The notes: generated by a model from the sequence alone, not told the origin. DNA of 7,498 nt from Dehalococcoidia bacterium UBA2158 (GCA_002328185.1 DCWQ01000067.1:8780-16277); one strand, 5' to 3'; counted from the first letter of the stretch, positions 1-5,028 are shown. Program-made: numbers and translations.

Positions 1-611
1 GTGGAAACTCTCTCGATGTGCCCGCCCAGTTCCTCCAGGGCGTTGGCGGCCGACTCCTGTTCCGACCAGTCGCCGCCGTGCTTCAGCGCCACCAACCGGC
101 CGCCGGGCTTGCAGAAGGGCAGGCTGAACTCCAGCAGCAAGGGCAGCTTGGCCAAGGCCCTGGCCACCACCAGGTCAAAGGCGCCCCGCAGGTCCTTTTC
201 GCGGGCTAACTCCTCGGCGCGGCCAGTATAGATCGAAACGTCCTTCAGGCCGAGCGTGTCCACGATGTGATGCAAAAACGCCGTCTTCTTTTTCACCGAT
301 TCCACCAGGGCAAGCCTCAGCTCCGGAAAGGCTAGTTTCAGGGCCAGGCCCGGCAGCCCCGCGCCGGCGCCCACGTCCATCACCCGCACCGGCCCGGCCA
401 AGTGATCCTGGGCCGTTAAGCACACGGTTAACGAGTCTAAGAAGTGCTTCACCTGGACGTCTTCATACTCGATGACGGCGGTCAGGTTGGCCCGTTTGTT
501 CCAGTAGGCCAGCTCATTGAAATAGACCTCGAACTGGTCCAGTTGTTCATCCGAAAGGTCAACACCCAACTGCGACGCGCCCGTTTTTAATAATTCCATT
601 CTTTCAGGCAT
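1..611 (-). CDS. rsmG: 16S rRNA (guanine-527-N7)-methyltransferase RsmG, 3' end cut by window
   Basis: This is an S-adenosylmethionine (SAM)-dependent methyltransferase that modifies G527 of 16S rRNA in the small ribosomal subunit (old name GidB). The visible 203 residues read from ATG at 611 down to the left edge. An N-terminal helical part contains NKRANLTAV (about 38-46) and HFLDSL (56-61), both typical of the family. The SAM-binding loop DVGAGAGLPGL is at about 79-89, followed by VESVKKKTAFL (103-113), GRAEELA (130-136) and DLVVARALA (146-154). The family is usually about 210-240 residues, so only a short C-terminal piece is missing. ATG at 611 is the first possible start, because an in-frame TAA lies three codons upstream. 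A second ATG at 599 is possible. No good Shine-Dalgarno precedes 611, and a TATAAT lies only 8 bases upstream, so the message may be almost leaderless. The gene diverges from the RAM-domain gene. Family assignment is firm. Confidence 0.95.
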   Translation of the reverse strand, partial: MPERMELLKTGASQLGVDLSDEQLDQFEVYFNELAYWNKRANLTAVIEYEDVQVKHFLDSLTVCLTAQDHLAGPVRVMDVGAGAGLPGLALKLAFPELRLALVESVKKKTAFLHHIVDTLGLKDVSIYTGRAEELAREKDLRGAFDLVVARALAKLPLLLEFSLPFCKPGGRLVALKHGGDWSEQESAANALEELGGHIERVS

Positions 612-619
612 ATGGGCAT

Positions 620-625
620 ATTATA
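620..625 (-). promoter_or_regulatory. -10 element of a probable rsmG promoter
   Basis: On the minus strand this reads TATAAT, a perfect -10 hexamer. No convincing -35 is visible at 16-18 bases upstream; the nearest candidate, TGACCG at 645-650, is 19 bases away. Transcription would start about 6-7 bases downstream, near 613-614, almost at the rsmG ATG (611). If this box is used, the mRNA has essentially no leader. Confidence 0.4.
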
Positions 626-663
626 GCCTGGTCTGGCCAGTCTCCGGTCACGTTCGGGGCAAA

Positions 664-693
664 TTGACACCGTGAGAAGCCGGGCCGTAAAAT
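664..693 (+). promoter_or_regulatory. Sigma70-type promoter for the RAM-domain / acyl-CoA dehydrogenase unit
   Basis: A consensus -35 TTGACA (664-669) and a -10 TAAAAT (688-693) are separated by 18 bases. The predicted start near 700 gives a leader of roughly 45 nt before the ATG at 747. It points away from rsmG, so the 135-bp gap is a divergent promoter region. This is one of the two best -35/-10 matches I saw in the window. Confidence 0.65.
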
Positions 694-746
694 GACCTTC
701 AACATACGACGAGCCCAGCACCGGGTAGAATCGGAGAGGGGGAAAC

Positions 747-983
747 ATGGCAACAAAAGCATATCTATTGATCGAGACTGCGGTCGGAAAGACGCGCGAC
801 GTGGCCAACACCCTGACCGGTCTACCGGGAATCACCACGGTGGACGTGGTCACGGGCCCCTACGATATCATCGCTGTGGTATCCGGCGAGGATATGACCG
901 TTGTTGGTGACTTGGTCACCGGCCACATCCACACCGTCACAGGCGTGGTGCGCACCGTCACCTGCGTGGCAGTGGGCAGTTAG
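747..983 (+). CDS. Stand-alone RAM domain (Lrp/AsnC ligand-binding domain) protein
   Basis: This 78-residue protein consists only of the alpha-beta ligand-binding/oligomerisation domain found at the C-terminus of Lrp/AsnC regulators. The helix-turn-helix that normally precedes it (about 60-70 residues) is absent. Family hallmarks are visible: GLPGITTVDVVTGPYDIIAVV (about 25-45, with the GPYD turn) and the D-x(6-7)-LV-(x)3-I-(x)3-GV pattern (about 49-67), ending in a strand with TVTCVAV. Known stand-alone RAM proteins form dimers and higher oligomers and bind amino acids or similar effectors. The ligand here cannot be read from the sequence. ATG at 747 is preceded by a purine-rich GGAGAGGGGG (733-742), a strong ribosome-binding site that fixes the start. 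Only 39 bases with no terminator separate it from the acyl-CoA dehydrogenase downstream, so co-transcription is likely. The protein probably senses a ligand or modulates a partner protein rather than binding DNA itself. Confidence 0.88.
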   Translation: MATKAYLLIETAVGKTRDVANTLTGLPGITTVDVVTGPYDIIAVVSGEDMTVVGDLVTGHIHTVTGVVRTVTCVAVGS

Positions 984-1010
984 CTTCCCAATCAGTAATT
1001 AAACCCCTGT

Positions 1011-1015
1011 AGGAG
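1011..1015 (+). promoter_or_regulatory. Ribosome-binding site fixing a GTG start
   Basis: AGGAG lies 7 bases before GTG at 1023. This is ideal spacing and decides the non-ATG start of the acyl-CoA dehydrogenase gene. The encoded N-terminus (MEFKFTAEDEEFRRELRAF) also fits the usual start of the family. Confidence 0.8.
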
Positions 1016-1022
1016 ATTCACT

Positions 1023-2198
1023 GTGGAGTTCAAGTTCACTGCCGAGGACGAAGAGTTTCGGAGAGAACTTCGGGCGTTCATGAAGGCCGAGCTTCCCGAC
1101 CCATGGGAAGGCGCCGGTCGCTATCCCGAAGAAGACGACTGGGACCTGAACGTGGCCGTTCGCCAGAAGATGGCGGAGAAAGGCTGGCTCACCATGCACT
1201 GGCCGGAGGAATACGGCGGGCAGAACGCGTCCCCGGTAAAGTCGGCCATCTACAACGAAGAGATTGCATATATGAGGGCCCCCGGGCGTGACATCTTCGG
1301 CGTTCGCATGCTTGGACCCACGTTGATGATCCACGGCTCCGAGGAGCAGAAGAATACCCACCTGCCATCGGTGGCCAAGGGTGAGATTCAATGGTGCCAA
1401 GGTTACAGCGAGCCGGAATCGGGCTCTGACTTGGCTTCCTTAAGCACCCGCGCCGTGCGCGACGGCGATGACCTAGTTATAAACGGCGCCAAGGTCTGGA
1501 CTACCATGGCCCACCGCGCCGACTGGATCATGCTGTTGACCCGCACCGACCCCGACGCCGCCAAGCACCGTGGCATCAGCTTTGTGCTGGTGGACATGAA
1601 GTCTCCCGGAGTGTCGGTCCGGCCTATCATCAACATGGCCGGCGGTCACGAGTTCAACCAGGTGACCTTCGATGACGTCCGCGTTCCTCGAGCCAATGTG
1701 GTTGGTGAAGAGGATCGTGGCTGGTATGTGGCCGTAACCCTGCTAGACTTCGAGCGGTCTGGCATCGATTACTCCGCCGCCGCCCGCCGGATGCTGGACG
1801 ACACCAAGGAATTTGCCACCGAGACCAAGCGCAACGGAATTCCCCTCATCGAGATTCCTTGGGTACGTACGCTGATGGCCGACCGGTACATCGACTGCGA
1901 AGTTGCCCGGTTGATGGCTTACAACGTGGCCTACATGCAATCCCAAGACCTGATCCCCACTAAGGAAGCGTCCATGAGCAAGGTCTTTGGCAGCGAAACG
2001 GTGCAGCGCGTGACCGAGGCTTCTCTGGACATCCTCGGCATGTACGGCACCCTGGGCCGCGAAGACAAGTGGGCACCCCTCAAGGGCCGAGTCCAAGAGC
2101 ACTGGATGAACGCCTTCGCCGGCACCATCGCTGCTGGCACCTCAGAGATCCAGCGAAACATCATCGCGGGAAGAGGGTTAGGGTTGCCGAGAGGCTAA
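1023..2198 (+). CDS. Acyl-CoA dehydrogenase (FadE-like, 391 aa)
   Basis: This is a cytoplasmic FAD enzyme that oxidises an acyl-CoA thioester to the 2,3-enoyl-CoA. Length is normal for the family. Order of parts: N-terminal helical domain (about 1-120; WPEEYGGQNAS at 60-70), middle beta domain with the FAD/substrate loop QGYSEPESGSDLAS (126-139) and VWTT (159-162), then a C-terminal helical domain ending GTSEIQRNIIAGRGLGLPR (372-390). In medium-chain enzymes the catalytic Glu sits in YEGT near the C-terminus. Here that position is Ala371 (IAAGTSEIQ). A Glu is present instead at residue 244 in LLDFERSG, aligning with the catalytic Glu of isovaleryl-CoA and long-chain acyl-CoA dehydrogenases. 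The enzyme is therefore probably active with a relocated base. Chain length and substrate cannot be assigned; branched or bulky acyl-CoAs are possible. It starts at GTG after AGGAG and follows the RAM-domain gene by 39 bases. Transcription ends at the hairpin 2219-2255. Confidence 0.93.
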   Translation: MEFKFTAEDEEFRRELRAFMKAELPDPWEGAGRYPEEDDWDLNVAVRQKMAEKGWLTMHWPEEYGGQNASPVKSAIYNEEIAYMRAPGRDIFGVRMLGPTLMIHGSEEQKNTHLPSVAKGEIQWCQGYSEPESGSDLASLSTRAVRDGDDLVINGAKVWTTMAHRADWIMLLTRTDPDAAKHRGISFVLVDMKSPGVSVRPIINMAGGHEFNQVTFDDVRVPRANVVGEEDRGWYVAVTLLDFERSGIDYSAAARRMLDDTKEFATETKRNGIPLIEIPWVRTLMADRYIDCEVARLMAYNVAYMQSQDLIPTKEASMSKVFGSETVQRVTEASLDILGMYGTLGREDKWAPLKGRVQEHWMNAFAGTIAAGTSEIQRNIIAGRGLGLPRG

Positions 2199-2218
2199 GT
2201 TCCTGCACGGATGCCAGT

Positions 2219-2255
2219 AAAAAATGGCCCACTTCAACCGGGCCATTTTCTTTTT
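2219..2255. terminator. Bidirectional rho-independent terminator
   Basis: A perfect 10-bp stem, AAAATGGCCC (2221-2230) and GGGCCATTTT (2240-2249), encloses a 9-base loop. On the plus strand it is followed by CTTTTT, 20 bases past the acyl-CoA dehydrogenase stop. On the minus strand the stem is followed by further T residues, so it can also stop leftward transcription from the ThDP gene. It fits the convergent arrangement. Confidence 0.9.
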
Positions 2256-2283
2256 ATGGGATAGGTGGGTGGGGCTGCTCCTT

Positions 2284-2379
2284 CCGTCATTCCGGCGAAG
2301 GCCGGAATCCATGTAATCCGGGCCAGTCCCTTCGGAGCTGTAGGGCCACCGTTGGTCCCTGCTTTCGCAGGAATGACGG
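2284..2379. repeat. MITE-like palindromic repeat with CCGTCATTCC ends
   Basis: A 96-bp element is bounded by perfect 10-bp terminal inverted repeats, CCGTCATTCC (2284-2293) and GGAATGACGG (2370-2379). Each end forms its own hairpin: ATTCCGGC-GAAG-GCCGGAAT (2289-2308, 8-bp stem, 4-base loop) and CCTGC-TTTC-GCAGG (2358-2371). It resembles the widespread dispersed bacterial elements built around GTCATTCCxGCGAAxGCxGGAATCC. It has no coding capacity and would need a transposase acting in trans. Classification is from memory of that motif. Confidence 0.8.
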
Positions 2380-2398
2380 TGATCACCCCGAATATAAG

Positions 2399-2441
2399 AA
2401 TAAAATCGGGCAACTGGCACACCTCTGCCAGGTATTTTATT
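2399..2441. repeat. Nested inverted repeat, terminator-like on plus strand
   Basis: An interrupted inverted repeat pairs AATAAAAT (2399-2406) with ATTTTATT (2434-2441), and the inner CTGGCA (2414-2419) with TGCCAG (2426-2431) around a 6-base loop. The T-rich stretch to 2443 makes the inner hairpin terminator-like for rightward transcription. It could back up the terminator at 2219-2255, or stop transcripts heading into the ThDP gene antisense. Confidence 0.55.
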
Positions 2442-2475
2442 TTAGAGACATGCCCATCTGCCGGACAGAAACTCC

Positions 2476-2496
2476 CCAGGACTCACTTAGTCCTGG
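2476..2496. repeat. Perfect 8-bp hairpin
   Basis: CCAGGACT (2476-2483), loop CACTT, AGTCCTGG (2489-2496) form a perfect 8-bp stem. No T-run follows on either strand, so it is not a normal terminator. Four bases beyond it a smaller perfect hairpin, ATACA-AGGCG-TGTAT (2501-2515), abuts the next repeat. It may be an RNA-stabilising 3' structure or remains of a mobile element; function is unknown. Confidence 0.6.
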
Positions 2497-2515
2497 AAAT
2501 ATACAAGGCGTGTAT

Positions 2516-2619
2516 CCGTTAGTGGTGAGCCCCGTCGAACCACCTCCACGGGTAGCCCAATATTCCCCAATCAAAACCTTGGCTAGTGCGCATCCTTCGA
2601 CGGAGCTCAGGACGAACGG
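2516..2619. repeat. MITE-like element with two 29-bp inverted, hairpin-forming arms
   Basis: Left arm 2516-2544 (starts CCGTTAGTGGTGAGC) and right arm 2591-2619 (reverse complement starts CCGTTCGTCCTGAGC) match at 21 of 29 positions as inverted repeats, 46 bases apart. Each arm can fold alone: GTGGT/ACCAC in the left and GTCCT/AGGAT in the right (read on the minus strand, one G-T pair). The two G-C pairs are swapped between arms, so the stem is kept while the bases change. The motif resembles the common dispersed CCGTTCGTCCTGAGC...TCGAAGGA repeats. It ends 28 bases from the ThDP gene stop. It encodes no protein. Confidence 0.75.
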
Positions 2620-2647
2620 TTGGAAAGACCGGTTATTGATTGGGTTA

Positions 2648-4285
2648 CTAGAACTTGGAGTACTCACCTTCGTCTTTGGTGATGAATTCCAAAACCACTG
2701 CTTTGCCGGCCTCGGTCTCAGCGATTCCACGTTTGATGGCTGGGATGATGTCGGCCGGGCCAGTGATCTTCTCGGTGTAGGCGCCCATGGCCTGGGCAAC
2801 CTCGGAGAACTCACCCGACAGACCTTTGATGTTGTATTTCTCCATGGCCACGGGGAACCGGCTGTCGTCATAGATGGACATGTAGGCATTGTTGATGACG
2901 ATGGTCAGCGTGGGGATGTTGCATCGGACCGCCGTTTCCACGTCCAGTCCCACTGTGCTGAAGGCCAGGTCTCCCATGACGTTGATGCACAACTTCTCGG
3001 GAGCGGCCAGCTTGGCGCCCATGGCCAGACCAAGACTGTAACCCAATTGGGTGGATTTACCCCAGCCGATGAAGCTGCGGGGCGCGCGAGCCTCCCAGAA
3101 GGGACTCAGGTACTCCCTGGCGCTGCCTGACTCGTGGGTGATGATGGTGTTGTCCAGATCGACCGTGTGCATCAGGTCCCAAACCACCCGGTACGGGTTC
3201 ATGGGTACTTCGTCGGAGGTTAATTTGGGCATCCACTGGGCCAGCCAGGCCTCTTTCATCGACTTGATATCGTCCTGCAAGACCTGGTTCTTTGGCCGGG
3301 CGCCGCCCGCCTGACTCTTCAGTTCATCCAACAATTGGCGCAGCACCAGTTTGGCGTCGCCCAGCATGGCGTATTCGGTCTTGAACTCGCGGCCGATGGC
3401 GTCCTCATCATTGGTCATATGGACTATGACCTTGCCCTGGGGTATAGCCTGGGCGAAGTTGGTCTTGGTAAAACTGCAGCCAACCCCGAAGACCAGGTCC
3501 GATTCCTTCAGGTATTTGTTGGCCTGGGCGGTGGTGCTGGGCCCACCGGAGCCTACGGATAGAGGATGGGTCTCCGGGAACCCGCTCTTGCCCGGCAGGG
3601 TGGTCATCACCGGAGCCTGCAGGAACTCGGCGATCTCGATCAGTTCGGGCGTGGCTTCGGCGTACAGCACGCCCTGACCGGCATGGATGATGGGCCGGTC
3701 GGCGGCCAACAGAGCCTTTGCGGCGCGGCTAACGTCAGATGGGTCGGCCTGCTGCAACACGATGCGCGGCGGCTCGTAGTTGAAGAGCTCTTCGGGCAGT
3801 TCCGCGGTGGCCACGTCCGCTGGTATCTCCAGCAGGACCGGTCCGGGACGGCCGGTGCGCAGCTTGGTGAAGGCCCGGCGCATCAGGTCTGGGACGCGCT
3901 CGACGATGTTCATCTCTTCCGACCACTTGGTGATGGTCTCGTAGCTGCGGGTGGGGTAGAAGTTGGGGTGGACGCCCCGCTTGTCTCTGGGCATACCGGC
4001 GGGCAGAAGCAGGATGGGGACGGACTCGGAATATGCCTGGGCCACGCCGCCGAAGCCGTTCTCAGCTCCGGGGCCGTTCTGCATCATGAATACGCCCATC
4101 TTCTTGCCGTTGGTGACTCTGGAATAGCCGTCCACCATGTGGATCCCAGTGCCTTCTTGCCTGAAGACGATGGGCCGGATCCCGGCGATGGCCGCCGCTT
4201 CCAACAATGGCTGGTAGGGCACGCATCCGATGAACTCCACGCCCTCCAGACGCAGGATATTGGCGATCGCTGTGACTCCGTCCAT
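2648..4285 (-). CDS. Thiamine-diphosphate-dependent enzyme, acetolactate synthase-like (COG0028 type)
   Basis: This 545-residue protein has the three-domain layout of the pyruvate-oxidase/acetolactate-synthase superfamily. The N-terminal pyrimidine-binding domain (about 1-165) carries the activating Glu44 in FRQEGTGIHMVDGYSR and NGPGAENGFGGVAQAYSESVPILLL (70-94). A central Rossmann-like domain (about 180-325) includes ADRPIIHAGQGVLYAEA. The C-terminal diphosphate-binding domain (about 365-540) has GDLAFSTVGLDVETAVRCN (438-456) and INN (464-466). The usual metal-binding GDG is GDL here; Asp439 and the Asn pair remain. The residues after the Asn pair do not look like true acetolactate synthase, and no regulatory-subunit gene is adjacent, so I do not call it ilvB. 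It is probably a 2-oxo acid decarboxylase or carboligase of unknown substrate. The start is fixed by AGGAG 7 bases before ATG. It stands alone between two repeat-rich gaps. Confidence 0.88.
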   Translation of the reverse strand: MDGVTAIANILRLEGVEFIGCVPYQPLLEAAAIAGIRPIVFRQEGTGIHMVDGYSRVTNGKKMGVFMMQNGPGAENGFGGVAQAYSESVPILLLPAGMPRDKRGVHPNFYPTRSYETITKWSEEMNIVERVPDLMRRAFTKLRTGRPGPVLLEIPADVATAELPEELFNYEPPRIVLQQADPSDVSRAAKALLAADRPIIHAGQGVLYAEATPELIEIAEFLQAPVMTTLPGKSGFPETHPLSVGSGGPSTTAQANKYLKESDLVFGVGCSFTKTNFAQAIPQGKVIVHMTNDEDAIGREFKTEYAMLGDAKLVLRQLLDELKSQAGGARPKNQVLQDDIKSMKEAWLAQWMPKLTSDEVPMNPYRVVWDLMHTVDLDNTIITHESGSAREYLSPFWEARAPRSFIGWGKSTQLGYSLGLAMGAKLAAPEKLCINVMGDLAFSTVGLDVETAVRCNIPTLTIVINNAYMSIYDDSRFPVAMEKYNIKGLSGEFSEVAQAMGAYTEKITGPADIIPAIKRGIAETEAGKAVVLEFITKDEGEYSKF

Positions 4286-4292
4286 TCGTTAA

Positions 4293-4297
4293 CTCCT
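4293..4297 (-). promoter_or_regulatory. Ribosome-binding site of the ThDP enzyme gene
   Basis: On the minus strand AGGAG lies 7 bases before the ATG at 4285. This supports that start over later in-frame ATG or GTG codons. Confidence 0.8.
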
Positions 4298-4347
4298 CAT
4301 TTATGTGTGAGCCATAGCTGGCCCACGGGTGCTGGCGATTTCGGGCC

Positions 4348-4376
4348 AGTGTAGATTGCACTCCTAAAGGTGTCAA
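4348..4376 (-). promoter_or_regulatory. Probable sigma70-type promoter for the ThDP enzyme gene
   Basis: On the minus strand a consensus -35 TTGACA (4371-4376) is followed after exactly 17 bases by TACACT (4348-4353), a 4-of-6 match to the -10 consensus. The expected start near 4341 leaves a leader of about 55 nt before the ATG. It makes the ThDP gene independent of the PPOX-HEAT genes upstream. Confidence 0.6.
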
Positions 4377-4394
4377 CTGAAGAGGCGAGTAATA

Positions 4395-4469
4395 CCCTTC
4401 TCCCTCTCACAAAAGCCCCCTCCCGCTCGCAAAGGGGAGGGTTAGGGTGGGGGCACCCCCTTGCAAGGG
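4395..4469. repeat. C-run/G-run palindromic repeat with G-quadruplex motif
   Basis: A C-rich left half pairs partly with a G-rich right half: CCCTCCC (4418-4424) with GGGAGGG (4435-4441), an 11-base loop between. It resembles the dispersed repeats with CCCTCTCCC...GGGAGAGGGTTAGGGTGAGGG. The segment 4434-4453 on the plus strand has four G-runs (4, 3, 3 and 5 G) with loops A, TTA and T, a classical intramolecular quadruplex motif. A perfect 12-base palindrome CCCTTGCAAGGG (4458-4469) closes the block. It lies about 20-90 bases upstream of the -35 of the ThDP gene promoter. Confidence 0.65.
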
Positions 4470-4503
4470 AACAGTGATTAAAAGCACAAGCATGACTTAT
4501 TCG

Positions 4504-4564
4504 GCCCTTCGACAGGTCCGATTCCATCGAGACTCGCGACTCTGTCGGAGCTAAGGATGAGCGG
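4504..4564. repeat. Solo, interrupted arm related to the 2516-2619 element
   Basis: The right end (CGGAGCTAAGGATGAGCGG, 4546-4564) matches the right arm of the 2516-2619 element (CGGAGCTCAGGACGAACGG) at 16 of 19 positions. The left end CCTTCGAC (4506-4513) matches that arm's other side. Between them sits about 30 bp of extra sequence that is itself bounded by TCCGA (4517-4521) and TCGGA (4545-4549). The orientation is the same as the right arm of the first copy. No partner arm is visible nearby, so this is either a degenerate copy or a variant with an enlarged loop. Confidence 0.55.
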
Positions 4565-4593
4565 TTGTTGGAGGCGCCTAGTTGGCTACAAAC

Positions 4594-5028
4594 CTAGAAC
4601 TCCGGCTCGGAACTCCAAGGCACGAATCTGGCCGGGGCGATCTTGATCACCGGGCTTTGGTCCAGTTCCATCCGGTGGTACTGGGGGTACTTCTGGCGAA
4701 GCATGGAGATGGCCCGGGACCACTCGTCTCCCGATTCCAGCAATCCGGCGTCTCCCATCACCATCACGTACTGCAGCCGGGTCCAGTCTTCTTCGTAGTG
4801 GTCCACGACCAACGACGCACGGGGGTTGGCCAGGATGTTGCGCACCCGACGCAGTTGCTTAAGAGCCGTGGTCTTGGGCTTGGCGTCCAATACCGAGTAG
4901 ACGGACTCGCCATCGAAGACGTAGCAAACAGGGATAACGTGTGGCTGGCCGTTGGCGTCGGCGGTGGCCAGGTGAGCGGTCCGCGCGGAACGGAGGAGAC
5001 GGTCTTGGGCGGGAGTGAGGTTTGGCAC
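4594..5028 (-). CDS. PPOX-fold protein, Rv0121-family probable F420- or FMN-binding oxidoreductase
   Basis: This 144-residue protein has the split-barrel fold of pyridoxamine 5'-phosphate oxidase-like flavoproteins. Diagnostic stretches are RSARTAHLATADANGQPHVIPVCYVFDG (13-40), SVLDAKPKTT (45-54), LRRVRNILANPRASLVVDHYEEDW (59-82) and the C-terminal LRQKYPQYHRM (110-120). These closely follow the Rv0121-type class predicted to use deazaflavin F420; FMN cannot be excluded. The substrate is unknown. It starts at GTG (5028), the only start upstream of the barrel, because an in-frame TAA lies two codons before it. The Shine-Dalgarno is weak and the HEAT gene ends 16 bases upstream, so translation may depend on coupling. 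The stop is TAG at 4594-4596. If the F420 assignment is right, the organism should make F420. Confidence 0.88.
   Translation of the reverse strand: MPNLTPAQDRLLRSARTAHLATADANGQPHVIPVCYVFDGESVYSVLDAKPKTTALKQLRRVRNILANPRASLVVDHYEEDWTRLQYVMVMGDAGLLESGDEWSRAISMLRQKYPQYHRMELDQSPVIKIAPARFVPWSSEPEF

Larger units (their letters stand above)
2199..2647. other. Hairpin-rich gap between convergent genes
   Basis: These 449 bases lie between the 3' ends of the acyl-CoA dehydrogenase gene (plus) and the ThDP enzyme gene (minus). I see no credible gene. Short open frames here run through palindromic repeats and lack family signals. The gap holds, in order, a terminator (2219-2255), a MITE-like repeat (2284-2379), three separate hairpins (2399-2441, 2476-2496, 2501-2515) and a second MITE-like repeat (2516-2619). 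If the ThDP message reads through to the bidirectional terminator, it carries a structured 3' untranslated tail of about 430 nt. Confidence 0.8.
4286..4593. other. Repeat-bearing gap between ThDP and PPOX genes
   Basis: These 308 bases contain the ThDP gene leader and promoter (4286-4376), a C-run/G-run repeat (4395-4469) and a solo repeat arm (4504-4564). An AGGCGCCT palindrome (4572-4579) lies just past the PPOX stop. No convincing gene and no clear T-tailed terminator for the PPOX transcript were seen. Confidence 0.75.

Noticed and set aside
747..983. A complete Lrp/AsnC transcription regulator
   Set aside because: No helix-turn-helix is encoded upstream in frame; the strong ribosome-binding site and promoter show that the short protein is the full product.
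2178..2422. Two short minus-strand frames (about 62 and 80 codons) in the gap
   Set aside because: Both are translations of the palindromic repeat 2284-2379 and the terminator. Peptides such as VIPAKAGT/FAGMT are known artefacts of this repeat type.
2284..2619. CRISPR-like repeat array
   Set aside because: The repeats belong to two different families, are inverted rather than regularly spaced direct repeats, and no cas gene is present.
2069..3130. A 353-codon open frame on the plus strand
   Set aside because: It overlaps the end of the acyl-CoA dehydrogenase gene in another frame, runs through the terminator and both repeat elements, and then antisense to the ThDP gene. Its translation shows no family signal, so it is a high-GC shadow.
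3566..4354. A 262-codon open frame on the plus strand
   Set aside because: It is fully antisense to the well-supported ThDP enzyme and extends into its leader and promoter. The composition (Gly, His, Gln, Val rich) is typical of an antisense frame.
4297..4527. A 76-codon minus-strand frame in the second gap
   Set aside because: It translates the G/C-run repeat (CPHPNPPLCEREGA is a typical artefact of that repeat) and covers the ThDP promoter.
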